Shown: positions 18,854 to 27,455, counted from the first letter of the stretch. The stretch: 47,459 nt of DNA from Mycobacteriales bacterium (GCA_012842085.1 DUTM01000014.1:1-47459), one strand, 5' to 3'. Notes: generated by a model from the sequence alone, not told the origin. Translations and numbers: made by a program.

Positions 18854-19004
18854 AACATCTTCTCACTCATACGTGCGGTTATGAATGCTTTGTTCTGTAC
18901 TTATGCCAACCCGCAATGGGTTCCGCTTATTCCGTTTGCGCCGCTTACGGCCGCACGCTTACGCTGCGGTTTAGGGTTTTCTATCGCTTAGCGCGTGACC
19001 TTCT

Positions 19005-20054
19005 TTAGCGCTTGCCGGCGAGGCGCTGCTGGTGCTTCCAGTACATCTTGGCGATGTGGTAGGTGGTTGCGGCGTTCGCAGCTGGAGTGGGATGTAGCGG
19101 ATAGGTTATTTCGGGAAGTCCGGTGGTGGTGGTCCAACGCAGTCCCGGAACTCCACAGGTGGAGTTGAGGTAGATCTGGTGGTCGGCCGGAACGTAGAAA
19201 GGAATTTTGGCCTTGCGGGCAGCCTTCTTAACGGCGTCGTTGACGCTATCGAAAATGCTGCCGATGTAGGCGCGGTCGACGGGCCCAATGGTGAGGTTAT
19301 CCCAGCAAGGGGCCTCCCCGTAGAAGAAGTTCACGTAGCCAACAGCCACCACGAGTGCATCCTTGTGGGCACGTTTCTTGGCGTCCTTGTAGATGCCTTC
19401 CAGCACGCGCGGCAAAATATTGAGCAGCGGCCGGGTTTCCTTCTCGACGGCTTCCTCACAGGCGCCGTGGTTGAGGCGATCCGTGTTGGTGAAAGAGGCG
19501 GCTAGGCATTTGCGGAGCAGTCGCTTGTTGTAGGCCAACATGATGTCGTTGAGCCCCAGGTTAATGGTGACCAGCGTGGAGTCTTTGTTGATGAGTTTCC
19601 GGTATGGAACCTTGACGGCCACATCTGTGCCCTTGATTTTTGAGGAGTACCAGTAGCCGGTGCCGGAGCCACCAATGCAGGCCGGCTCCACCAAGGGGAG
19701 GGCGGTAGCAACAGAAACCATGTGTGGGTAGTCCACGGCGTTGCGGAAGCAGGGTTCCCAGAAAGTGACTGGTCCCCAACCGGCCACCGAGTAGGAGTCC
19801 CCGATAGCGACATAGTGGGGGCGGTCTTCGATTGGCCGCGAGAAGGCATCAAAGTCGATATCTGGGTCGCGGGTGAGGTCGCTGCGCTGGTCTGCTTTGT
19901 TTTCCGTGCTGGTTTTGCCAGTTTTGCTGCTGCCAGTTTCGGTGGTGTCGCTGTCTGGTTTGGCAGGGGCAGCCCAGCTGGTGACGTCAGTAGTTGTTGT
20001 TAAACCGAAGGCCATGACGGTGGCCATGGCGATACTGAGAATCTTCTTCACCAC
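19005..20054 (-). CDS. Secreted SGNH/GDSL esterase
   Basis: 349 residues from GTG 20054, chosen because AAAGGA lies 7 bases upstream; a longer frame to 20099 has no ribosome site. Signal peptide (KKILSIAMATVMAFGL), then a Ser/Thr/Lys-rich linker of about 40 residues, then an SGNH domain with block I IGDSYS, a glycine-containing GGSGTG, block III GLND and block V LHPT. The Asp normally three residues before the catalytic His is replaced (YPLH), so it may use a Ser-His dyad as some Streptomyces esterases do. Several Cys pairs fit an exported, disulfide-bonded enzyme. Likely a lipid esterase outside the cell. Confidence 0.86.
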   Translation of the reverse strand: MVKKILSIAMATVMAFGLTTTTDVTSWAAPAKPDSDTTETGSSKTGKTSTENKADQRSDLTRDPDIDFDAFSRPIEDRPHYVAIGDSYSVAGWGPVTFWEPCFRNAVDYPHMVSVATALPLVEPACIGGSGTGYWYSSKIKGTDVAVKVPYRKLINKDSTLVTINLGLNDIMLAYNKRLLRKCLAASFTNTDRLNHGACEEAVEKETRPLLNILPRVLEGIYKDAKKRAHKDALVVAVGYVNFFYGEAPCWDNLTIGPVDRAYIGSIFDSVNDAVKKAARKAKIPFYVPADHQIYLNSTCGVPGLRWTTTTGLPEITYPLHPTPAANAATTYHIAKMYWKHQQRLAGKR

Positions 20055-20384
20055 GAAAGTGTCCTTTACTCCAGCGGTCGTTGCGGCAAGTAGTGTCACC
20101 TAACGAGCTTTTCGACAGGTACTAATAAGTTCCACAGTTTACCTAAGGATGGAGCAGTTGGCTCATTTTGTGGAGAAGCCCACAAAGTAAATAAGTGACC
20201 TTAGTCGCATTGCGGCGCAAATTAGTAGTGCTTTCAACGTTTTCCAGCATATATAGATGAAGAATTTGTAGAAAACTACAACTCAAGTTAGGTGTGAAAA
20301 GCATACACTTAAGGCATCTATTGCCCAATAGATAAGACTACTAGGTGCGGAACTGTTGGTTGGTTGTCCGTACTGGAGGGACAC
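20055..20384. other. Divergent intergenic region, SGNH esterase / CAP protein
   Basis: 330 bases, AT-rich, without a supportable gene. It holds two inverted repeats: TTGTAG-AAAA-CTACAA at 20266-20281 and a longer palindrome at 20316-20333. Both lie on the CAP-gene side and could be operators. No tRNA was seen. Confidence 0.5.
20316..20333. promoter_or_regulatory. Perfect 8+2+8 palindrome, candidate operator
   Basis: ATCTATTG-CC-CAATAGAT, 51 bases before the CAP-domain start codon, in promoter range. Arm length, symmetry and position suit a dimeric regulator, but no such regulator is encoded beside it. Confidence 0.45.
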
Positions 20385-20840
20385 ATGAAAAAGCTTATTG
20401 CTGGAATTGCGTTGGCAGCCACTTTGGTGGCACCAACGGCAGTGACCCCAGTCGCGACAGCTGCACCGGCAGAAACCTTAACTGCCGAACAACAGGCATC
20501 GGTTGCTAAGAATCTTTTCCATCAAACTAACCAAGTAAGAAAACAGGCTGGCAAAAGGCCGCTGGCTTGGGATGAGCAACTAGCGGCTGATTCCACCAAA
20601 TGGTCGGCCTACCAAGCTCGGATTGGGGAGCTGCAGCACGATACCACCCAAATGATGGGTTTCTACCACGCAGAGAATGTTTTTTGGGTCAGTGATAATC
20701 ACCCCGAATTAGCTGTTGAAGCATGGAGGGACTCACCGGGTCACTATCGCAACATGGTGGGAGACTATCGGCGTGTGGGCATTGGGATGGCCCAAGACTG
20801 GCGCGGAGGCTGGTACGTTACCCAGCGTTTCCTGCGCTAA
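20385..20840 (+). CDS. Secreted CAP-domain (SCP/PR1-like) protein
   Basis: 151 residues from ATG 20385 with GGAGGG just upstream. Signal peptide to about residue 29 (TAAPA). The rest is a compact CAP domain: a helix with NQVRKQAGKRPLAWDEQLAADSTKWSAY, a His in LQHDTTQ, HAENVFW, the signature SPGHYRNMVGDYRRVGIGMA and a closing WYVTQRFL strand. CAP proteins are exported; in bacteria their roles are mostly unknown, and some bind lipids or sterols. Next to lipases and an esterase, a lipid-related role is plausible but inferred. Ends at a good terminator. Confidence 0.9.
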   Translation: MKKLIAGIALAATLVAPTAVTPVATAAPAETLTAEQQASVAKNLFHQTNQVRKQAGKRPLAWDEQLAADSTKWSAYQARIGELQHDTTQMMGFYHAENVFWVSDNHPELAVEAWRDSPGHYRNMVGDYRRVGIGMAQDWRGGWYVTQRFLR

Positions 20841-20882
20841 TTAGAGACCTTCACACGTGAGTGTGGAGGGGGAGTAATAGAA

Positions 20883-20921
20883 CTAGGCGGTGTACCAAAC
20901 AGGTACACCGCCTAGCTTTTT
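20883..20921 (+). terminator. Intrinsic terminator after the CAP gene
   Basis: A perfect 14-bp stem (20883-20896 with 20902-20915, core CTAGGCGGTGTACC), 5-base loop, then CTTTTT. It also separates this gene from the convergent lipase. Confidence 0.9.
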
Positions 20922-20941
20922 ATGAACTTATTGTGTTGTGA

Positions 20942-22258
20942 CTACGGGTTACTTGGCGCTTTCTTGCCGGCAAACAGGTTCTTCATCCACTGCTGGATTT
21001 CAGGTTGGGCCTGGTTGAAGGCATCCATATGGTTGGGGCCGAGTTGTGGACGGAACCAGATGGGCAGGCTGGGGGCCTTGCTGCGGTAACGGTTCACCAC
21101 TTTCTCCATGAGGCTCAACGGCACCGCAATGTCGGTGTAGGCGCCGTAGATGTAGAGCGGCACCTTCGGAATGGGTGCGTAGTAGGTCAAGGAGTTGGCT
21201 TTGCCGGCCGCCAGAATATCTGGGCTGGAGGCAATGTCATCCACCGCGAACATGCTGGGGAAGGATTCTCCGGAGGAGGCCTCCAGCATCTCATCGTGGC
21301 AGAGGCTGCGCGAGGCGCGGAACACCTTCTTGCCGTTTTCGGTGAGGCGGTCGTAGACGCGGATACGTTCACCGTATTCACGCTGCAGACCCATCAGCAC
21401 GCCGGTGCCATAGCCGAAGACCGGGTTGGGGATGGGACCCAGCTTGGAGAAGAAATCCACCATCCAGGGTAGGTCTACCGGGGTACCGCCGGCTGCTACT
21501 GCCAAGAGGTTGCTGCCGGGTGCGTATGTGGGTTGCTGGGCTGCTGCGTACATGCTGGCCATGCCACCGCCGGAGTAGCCGGTGACGATGGCGCGGCTGT
21601 TGTACAGCCCGAAAGCCTTGGTGTTGGTGGCCGCTGCGATGGCATCCAGTACGATGCGCCCACTCATAATGTTGGCGCCGTATTCACCGAACATGCCAAG
21701 GAAATCCGGAATGAGTACGGCCCAGCCGCGGACAATGTAGTCTTCGGCCTCTTCGTAGACACGTTTGTTTTGGCTACGGTGCTCATTGTCGTTGCTGGTG
21801 AGCGCAAACGAGGGTTGGCACCGGGTGCCTAAAGAGTTGATCATGTCGTTGATGACCACAATGGGCGTGTAGGCACCAGTTTTGGCGTAGCCCTTAACTT
21901 TGGTGGGCTGCTTGGGAAGAATAAGGGCCGCGCTGCCGGTGATGGGCCGGTTAAAGCTGTCCCGGGAGCTGAAGACTAGCCGATGCACCGAGCGGGTTTT
22001 ATAGGGGCTCCATTGCTTATCCCAGCGAATGAGAGTGCCATGGGGCTTGGCTTGTTGCTGGGGAGAGAGGCGGTAGAAGGAGGGGAGAGGGGTGTGATCC
22101 CAGATGGGCAAGTTTTTGTTTGAGAGGGTGCCATCTGCGTTGTAGTCGGGAGCCGCGTGAGCGGGCGCGGCGTTGTGCACATTCACGGAGGCAAGACCAC
22201 TCACCGCGAGGGTAAGGGTGGCTCCGATAGCAACAATTTTCTTTCCGATAATGCTCAT
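20942..22258 (-). CDS. Secretory lipase (LIP family)
   Basis: 438 residues. Signal peptide ends near PAHA (about residue 36). The catalytic pattern is that of secretory triacylglycerol lipases of actinobacteria and Candida: a nucleophile elbow TGYSGGGMASM, an acid in YGAYTDIAVP and a His in GPNHMDAF. It also has the typical WAVLIPDFLGMFGEYG segment before the elbow. It would hydrolyse long-chain triglycerides outside the cell. Converges with the CAP gene. Together with the lipases at 9232 and 29300-31249 it points to sebum- or host-lipid use. Confidence 0.9.
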   Translation of the reverse strand: MSIIGKKIVAIGATLTLAVSGLASVNVHNAAPAHAAPDYNADGTLSNKNLPIWDHTPLPSFYRLSPQQQAKPHGTLIRWDKQWSPYKTRSVHRLVFSSRDSFNRPITGSAALILPKQPTKVKGYAKTGAYTPIVVINDMINSLGTRCQPSFALTSNDNEHRSQNKRVYEEAEDYIVRGWAVLIPDFLGMFGEYGANIMSGRIVLDAIAAATNTKAFGLYNSRAIVTGYSGGGMASMYAAAQQPTYAPGSNLLAVAAGGTPVDLPWMVDFFSKLGPIPNPVFGYGTGVLMGLQREYGERIRVYDRLTENGKKVFRASRSLCHDEMLEASSGESFPSMFAVDDIASSPDILAAGKANSLTYYAPIPKVPLYIYGAYTDIAVPLSLMEKVVNRYRSKAPSLPIWFRPQLGPNHMDAFNQAQPEIQQWMKNLFAGKKAPSNP

Positions 22259-22455
22259 GTCGTAAGTTTGTCATGTTTCCGGACAATTGTTCAGGGTTTA
22301 TCGCTAGCAGCAATTTTTTGTGACGGATGTGAAAATTGTTAATAAGAGTGGCTGCGACACGCGGTTGTCAAAGCATTTCTGTGAAGTTGGTCACCACAAA
22401 AAGGGGATGCCAATAATTCCTTCTCCTGGGAATTCAAAAGAAAATGTCATAACTA

Positions 22456-22471
22456 GCACTACATATTGTGG
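22456..22471. promoter_or_regulatory. NrdR-like box 1
   Basis: GCACTACATATTGTGG agrees at most positions with the known NrdR consensus ACACWATATATWGTGT. It is 138 bases before nrdD and exactly 33 bases (about three helix turns) from box 2, the usual arrangement for cooperative NrdR binding. Confidence 0.7.
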
Positions 22472-22488
22472 TGGGTATTTGAAACAAA

Positions 22489-22504
22489 CCCTACATATTG
22501 CTTA
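22489..22504. promoter_or_regulatory. NrdR-like box 2
   Basis: ACCCTACATATTGCTT-type sequence (the core CTACATATTG is shared exactly with box 1) with a weaker right half. It sits between the candidate -35 and -10, so bound NrdR would block the promoter when nucleotide pools are high. Confidence 0.65.
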
Positions 22505-22608
22505 AACGTGACAATTTCTGGTCTAGGGTTGTAAATGCACGGCAGGAAAATTTACCTCCCCCTACGCTCACGCCACGAGCACCACCAAGTTACGTGAAGG
22601 AGACAACA

Positions 22609-24603
22609 ATGGCGACCCTCGGAAGCCCCCGCAAACCCCTCGTCGATGTGCAGGAAACCATCGACGAATACCTGGATCGGTCCGATTGGCGCGTCAACGC
22701 CAATGCCAACCAGGACTATTCACTGGGTGGCATGATGCTTAATACTTCCGGCAAAGTGGTCGCAAACTACTGGCTCAGCCAGGTCTACAGCCCGGAAGCT
22801 GGTGCCGCCCACCGCGACGGCTCCATCCACATCCACGACCTCGACATGCTGGCCGGATACTGCGCCGGATGGTCGCTCAAGCAGCTGCTGGAAGAAGGCT
22901 TCAACGGCGTTCCGGGAACCGTCTCCTCCAACCCGCCCCGCCACTTCTCCACTGCCTGCGGACAGATCGTCAACTTCCTCGGCACCCTCCAAAACGAGTG
23001 GGCCGGTGCGCAAGCCTTCAGCTCCTTCGACACCTACATGGCTCCCTTCGTGCGTCTTGACAATCTCACCTACGAAGAGGTCAAACAGGAGATGCAGGAG
23101 CTCATCTTCAACCTCAACGTCCCCAGCCGCTGGGGCACCCAAACCCCCTTCACCAACCTCACCTTCGACCTGCAGTGCCCCGAAGACCTTGCCAAACAGT
23201 ACCCCTTCATTGGTGGCGAGCCCGTCAACTTCACTTACGGAGATCTGCAGGAGGAGATGACGCTCATCAACCGGGCGTTCATTGAGGTCATGACGGAAGG
23301 CGACGCCGACGACCGCGTCTTCACCTTCCCCATCCCCACCTACAACATTGGCAAAGACTTCGATTGGGAAGCCCCCATTGTGGAGCCCCTCTTCGAAATG
23401 ACCGCCAAGTACGGACTGCCCTACTTCCAGAACTTCATCAACTCCGACCTGGACCCGGGCATGATTCGCTCCATGTGCTGCCGCCTCCAACTCGACCTGC
23501 GGGAACTGTTGAAGCGCGGCAACGGACTGTTCGGTTCCGCCGAACAAACCGGCTCCATCGGTGTCGTCACCCTCAACTGCGCCCGCCTCGGTTACCAGTA
23601 CAAAGGTGACTGGAAAGGCCTCATGGACCGCGTCGACGAACTCATGGAAATGGGTAAAGACACCCTCGAGCGCAAGCGCGTCAAAGTGGACGAACTGAAC
23701 GATGCTGGCCTCTACCCCTACACGCGCCGCTACCTGGAAAGCCTGGACAACCACTTCTCCACCATTGGTGTCAACGGCATCAACGAAATGATCCGCAACT
23801 TCACCGAAGACACAGACGACATCAGCTCCGTCACCGGCCACGAAATGGCCATGCAACTGTTGGAGCGAGTCCGTGACAACCTGGTGAAATTCCAGGAAGA
23901 AACCGGCCACCTCTACAACCTGGAAGCCACCCCGGCGGAAGGTGCCTGCTACCGCTTCGCCCGTGAAGACAAGAAACGCTTCCCGGACATTATTCAGGCC
24001 GGCTTCGAGGACGCCCCCTACTACACCAACTCCTCCATGCTGCCCGTCGGTTACACCGAAGACCCCTTCGAAGCGCTGGAGATGCAGGAAGACCTACAGT
24101 CCATGTACACCGGTGGCACCGTGCTGCACCTCTACATGGGTGAGCGGGTCTCCGACGCCGCCACCTGCCGCGAGCTGGTACGCCGGTCGCTTACCGCCTT
24201 CCGCGTTCCCTACATCACCATCACCCCCACCTTCTCGATTAGCCCCAAGTACGGCTACCTCAGTGGCGAACACCAGTACTGCCCCAAGTGCCAGGCCGAC
24301 CACGACGCCGAAGTGGCTGCCGCGAAGGCCGCCGAAGCTGCCGGCAAACCCGTCAAGAAAACGGCCGCCCAGCTGGAGGCCGAATGGGAGCCGGTGGAGT
24401 GCGAAGTGTGGACCCGTGTGATGGGCTACTTCCGCCCCGTCAAGAGCTTCAACAAGGGCAAACAGTCCGAACAAAAAGAACGCGTCTCCTTCAAGGAAGA
24501 AACCGCGCTGCACAGCCCAGTCGAGGGGCCGCGGTCCGTCCCGAGTCTCTCCGGGGATCGGATGGAAACCGCCCACGACTCCGAAAAACTGATGGTTCTG
24601 TAA
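22609..24603 (+). CDS. nrdD: Anaerobic (class III) ribonucleoside-triphosphate reductase
   Basis: 664 residues from ATG 22609, set by GAAGGAG 6 bases upstream; the frame is open further upstream but without support. It reduces ribonucleotides to deoxyribonucleotides without oxygen using a glycyl radical. Visible: the substrate-site Cys region SMCCRLQLDLRELLKRGNGLFG, a GSIGVVTLN strand and the glycyl radical loop RVMGYFRPV with Gly606. Before it stands CPKC, but the second Cys pair of the usual zinc site is reduced to a single Cys (VECEVW), with an Ala/Lys-rich insertion between. A tail of about 30 residues follows the usual end. Operon with nrdG. Confidence 0.95.
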   Translation: MATLGSPRKPLVDVQETIDEYLDRSDWRVNANANQDYSLGGMMLNTSGKVVANYWLSQVYSPEAGAAHRDGSIHIHDLDMLAGYCAGWSLKQLLEEGFNGVPGTVSSNPPRHFSTACGQIVNFLGTLQNEWAGAQAFSSFDTYMAPFVRLDNLTYEEVKQEMQELIFNLNVPSRWGTQTPFTNLTFDLQCPEDLAKQYPFIGGEPVNFTYGDLQEEMTLINRAFIEVMTEGDADDRVFTFPIPTYNIGKDFDWEAPIVEPLFEMTAKYGLPYFQNFINSDLDPGMIRSMCCRLQLDLRELLKRGNGLFGSAEQTGSIGVVTLNCARLGYQYKGDWKGLMDRVDELMEMGKDTLERKRVKVDELNDAGLYPYTRRYLESLDNHFSTIGVNGINEMIRNFTEDTDDISSVTGHEMAMQLLERVRDNLVKFQEETGHLYNLEATPAEGACYRFAREDKKRFPDIIQAGFEDAPYYTNSSMLPVGYTEDPFEALEMQEDLQSMYTGGTVLHLYMGERVSDAATCRELVRRSLTAFRVPYITITPTFSISPKYGYLSGEHQYCPKCQADHDAEVAAAKAAEAAGKPVKKTAAQLEAEWEPVECEVWTRVMGYFRPVKSFNKGKQSEQKERVSFKEETALHSPVEGPRSVPSLSGDRMETAHDSEKLMVL

Positions 24604-24604
24604 C

Positions 24605-25363
24605 ATGCGACACCAGCACATGCGCGGCCAGCACATGCGCCGCCCGCAGACCGCAGACGACCTGGTGATTGCCGGGCTGGTTCCGCTCTCCACAGTGGAC
24701 TGGCCCGGCCACATGGCTGCGGTTGTTTTCCTACAAGGCTGCCCCTGGAATTGCGTCTATTGCCACAACCCGGACCTCATCGATCCGCGTGGTGCCGGAA
24801 CAGTGGAATGGCAGGAAGTAACCGACCTGCTGGAGCGCCGTCACGGACTACTGGACGGTGTGGTGTTCACCGGCGGGGAACCCACCCGGCAACGGGGCCT
24901 TGCTGATGCCATGCGCATAGTAAAAGACATGGGTTTCAAGGTTGGTCTGCACACTTCGGGAAGCTTCCCACAGCGTCTCGACAAACTCCTGCCGCTCATC
25001 GATTGGGTGGGCTTTGACATTAAAGCTGCATACCCGCACTACGGGCTCATCATGGGAACCGGAGTGGACGACCCGAAAGGTATCGTGGGTGCCCAGCGTG
25101 CCCAAATGTCACTCGCGATGCTGATTGACGCCGGAATCGAAGTGCAGGCGCGCACCACTTTGCACCCCGACAGTATCGCCATCGACGACCTCCCCGACAT
25201 TGTGGACATGCTCCAGGAGGCCAAGGTGGGGAGCTACCGTCTCCAGCAAGCCCGTCCCGACGGTGCCCGCGAAATCCTCGACGACGGCACCCGCATGGTT
25301 TACGATGTGCCGGGCTGGGACCAGAAGTTTGCCGAGTTGGCGCACGAATTTAACTACGGGTAG
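24605..25363 (+). CDS. nrdG: Anaerobic ribonucleotide reductase activase (radical SAM)
   Basis: Up to 252 residues. The radical SAM cluster motif is CPWNCVYC (Cys46, Cys50, Cys53 from ATG 24605), followed by TGGEPTRQ for SAM binding. It makes the glycyl radical on NrdD. The start is uncertain: ATG codons at 24605, 24620 and 24635 precede the conserved part, none with a clear ribosome site, and translation is probably coupled to nrdD, whose stop is one base away. The first codons contain an in-frame 5-residue duplication (QHMRG/QHMRR) from a 15-base repeat. The C-terminal half is longer than in the E. coli enzyme and resembles the NrdG2/PflA-like type. Confidence 0.92.
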   Translation: MRHQHMRGQHMRRPQTADDLVIAGLVPLSTVDWPGHMAAVVFLQGCPWNCVYCHNPDLIDPRGAGTVEWQEVTDLLERRHGLLDGVVFTGGEPTRQRGLADAMRIVKDMGFKVGLHTSGSFPQRLDKLLPLIDWVGFDIKAAYPHYGLIMGTGVDDPKGIVGAQRAQMSLAMLIDAGIEVQARTTLHPDSIAIDDLPDIVDMLQEAKVGSYRLQQARPDGAREILDDGTRMVYDVPGWDQKFAELAHEFNYG

Positions 25364-25458
25364 GTGCACGGTAGGGAGGATTTCGGCTTCTTCTGCGCCG
25401 CATACCCTCCCACAACTTCCCTTTTTTCGCCATAATGGTGAACAAGAAACAATTAGTT

Positions 25459-25481
25459 CTTCCGTCCAGTTCGGACAGAAG
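25459..25481 (+). promoter_or_regulatory. Leader hairpin before the tenA-like gene
   Basis: CTTCCGTCC pairs with GGACAGAAG (8 of 9 positions) around a 5-base loop. It ends directly before the GAGGGA ribosome site. It could modulate translation, but it is not a TPP riboswitch. Confidence 0.35.
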
Positions 25482-25494
25482 TGAGGGATTTATC

Positions 25495-26238
25495 ATGGAG
25501 TTTCCGGAAGTTGACGTTACCTACCGCCCGGAACACACCCGCGAAGCCTATCTTCCGGCAGCCGGGCCACTCACCCAGAAACTCTGGGACGAGGCTGCAG
25601 AGTTCTTCGACAACATTATGGCCACGCCCTTTGTGCACCACATGGGCAACGGCAGCATGGACCCGGACGAGTACAACTACTACCTGAAACAAGACAACGC
25701 CTACCTCAACACCTATATTCGGAGTCTGCGCGCACTCGCCGAAAAAGCCCCCACCGCAGACATTGCCGAATTTTGGGAGCACTCTGCAAAAGTGTCAGAA
25801 GCAGAAGTGGACTCCCACAATAAGGAACTTGACGACGCCCAGATTGCGGAAAAGGAAGACGATCCTTCCCCCGCGTGCTTGGCCTACCGCAACTTCTTGG
25901 CCGACTCCACAATGAACCAAAGCTACGCCGTGGGATGTGGCGCCATGCTGCCATGCTTCTGGAGCTACCCGGAGGTGGCGTTCCGGTTGAAGCCCGCGAA
26001 GGAAGCCTGGGAAGCAGATCACCCAGGGGAGAAGCACCCGTTCTCCGAGTGGATCAACATGTATACCGGAGAAGAATTCACCACCGCCGCCCAACAGGCC
26101 ATCCATGTGGTGGAAGCAGCGTTAAATGAAGCCAGCTTGGAGGAAGTAGCAGCAGCGACCGCCGGCTTCATGACAGCTATCCTCTACGAAGTTCTTTTCT
26201 TCGACCAGGCCCGTCTGCACGCGCTAGAACAGCAGTAA
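25495..26238 (+). CDS. TenA/PqqC-like helical protein (thiaminase II family)
   Basis: 247 residues from ATG 25495 with GTGAGGGA upstream. All-helical TenA pattern: MATPFVHHMGNGSMD, YYLKQDNAYLNTYIRSL, and the active-site region GAMLPCFWSY with the Cys that acts as nucleophile in thiaminase II; the C-terminal LYEVLFFDQARLH matches the family ending, with Phe where many have Trp. TenA hydrolyses aminopyrimidine thiamin breakdown products for salvage. No other thiamin gene lies nearby, and the 130-base gap to nrdG suggests its own promoter. Members of this superfamily with other roles exist. Confidence 0.85.
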   Translation: MEFPEVDVTYRPEHTREAYLPAAGPLTQKLWDEAAEFFDNIMATPFVHHMGNGSMDPDEYNYYLKQDNAYLNTYIRSLRALAEKAPTADIAEFWEHSAKVSEAEVDSHNKELDDAQIAEKEDDPSPACLAYRNFLADSTMNQSYAVGCGAMLPCFWSYPEVAFRLKPAKEAWEADHPGEKHPFSEWINMYTGEEFTTAAQQAIHVVEAALNEASLEEVAAATAGFMTAILYEVLFFDQARLHALEQQ

Positions 26239-26336
26239 CGTTATTCGAAACCAGCTGAATACTCGCCTCCGCAAGAGGGGGTGTGCCAGCTGGTAGGTAA
26301 ATAGCCCCAGTGCAGTAATTCTTAAAGTGGGTGTTG

Positions 26337-27263
26337 ATGGACTTTGTTGCAATCGATTTTCACACCGTGAATTTTTCCCGTGACTCGGCCTGCGCGTTTG
26401 GCTACGCAAAGGTGGAGAACGGGGAAGTGGTGGCGACGGGTCGGCAGCTTATCCATCCGCCGTACTCCCCACAGGAGTGGTTACCTACACATATAAAGGC
26501 CGGCCGTATTCGGCCCGAGCAGGTGTCCGGTGCGCCGCTGTGGCGCCACTACTATGAGCGGTTTGCCGTGCTGGTGGAGGACTACCCGCTGGTTGCTCAC
26601 AATATGCCGGTGCAGGGGGCGATCATTGACTCCCTCAGCCGTGCGTACGGTCTCCCGATGGTGAAGAACAGCCGGTACTGCACACTGGGGCTCGCCAAAT
26701 ATTCTTTGCGGCTGCCGCACTACACCGGGGAATGTATTTACCGTTATCTTTTCCCGGAGCGCGTGGTTCCCAGCCGCAACGTGCAGGTAAAGGCTGTAGC
26801 CAACGCCCACGTGGCGCTGCGTTTTGCGGAATTGCTGCACGCTCCGGAACCGGCGAAGAGCCTTCCTGAACTTTTTCAAGTGTTGCAGCAGGGTGTTCCG
26901 AAGGACGCACCCCTCCATGCTTTTGTGGCGGAGCAGCCATCCGTCACAGAGATGCCGGTACGACCGAAGTTCAACAACGCTATGCGCGGCGAAATGGTGG
27001 TGTTTAGCGGTCGTTTTCACCGCCTGAGTGAGGCTGAAATGTCTTGCCTTGTGCAACGCAGAGGTGGAGTTGTCTCAGATACAGTGGATGGAAGGACCAC
27101 AATCCTGGTTACCAACTACTTTTTCGATGGGATGACGCCGTTTTTGGAAGGTATTTCGACAGAGCTGCGAGCAGGTCTGGAGGAACGGGAAAAGCGAAGC
27201 ACCTTGCGGATTCTCACCGAGGATGAGTTTTATCGGGCAATTGGGTTTGAAGGGTTGAACTAG
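26337..27263 (+). CDS. Exonuclease-fold protein with lost catalytic residues, plus BRCT domain
   Basis: 308 residues from ATG 26337 (GTG 26331 also possible; no good ribosome site for either). The N-terminal 170 residues follow the DEDD (DnaQ-like) exonuclease layout, but the metal ligands are replaced: AIDFHT for the usual DxE, HNMPVQGA for HNxxFD, and NAHVALRFAEL for HDAxxDA. From about residue 218 a BRCT domain is clear (GEMVVFSGRFHRLSEAEM, RRGGVVSD, TILVTN). Active relatives with exonuclease plus BRCT exist in actinobacteria. This one probably binds DNA or a repair partner without cutting. It stands alone between tenA-like and AGPS-like genes. Confidence 0.75.
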   Translation: MDFVAIDFHTVNFSRDSACAFGYAKVENGEVVATGRQLIHPPYSPQEWLPTHIKAGRIRPEQVSGAPLWRHYYERFAVLVEDYPLVAHNMPVQGAIIDSLSRAYGLPMVKNSRYCTLGLAKYSLRLPHYTGECIYRYLFPERVVPSRNVQVKAVANAHVALRFAELLHAPEPAKSLPELFQVLQQGVPKDAPLHAFVAEQPSVTEMPVRPKFNNAMRGEMVVFSGRFHRLSEAEMSCLVQRRGGVVSDTVDGRTTILVTNYFFDGMTPFLEGISTELRAGLEEREKRSTLRILTEDEFYRAIGFEGLN

Positions 27264-27455
27264 CCCTAACGGAAACAAGTTGCTTAACCTTTTTGAGGAC
27301 ATTGAGCTGCGAGTTTGATCACTTTTTTGACTATTTTTAGATAGTTTGTGCATTTTCCGTTATTTAGGGTTAAACTAAAACCATCGTTACAGAAACACGA
27401 AAAGTGTAAAGCACGGCGAGAACTTCTCACTACGCAATCGAAAGGACCCAAAATT

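Larger units (their letters stand above)
22259..22608. other. Regulatory region of nrdDG
   Basis: 350 bases between the divergent lipase and nrdD starts, without a supportable gene. It contains the two NrdR-like boxes and a promoter candidate: TTGAAA (22479-22484), 17-base gap, TTAAAC (22502-22507). The second box covers the spacer and the start of the -10. Confidence 0.6.

Noticed and set aside
18854-19004. GC-rich repeats (GCTTACG) between the pirin and SGNH genes as a terminator or repeat element
   Set aside because: The arms pair only over about 5 bp and there is no T run; not supportable.
25364-25494. TPP riboswitch before the TenA-like gene
   Set aside because: The leader is short and lacks the conserved THI-box sequences; only a simple hairpin is present.
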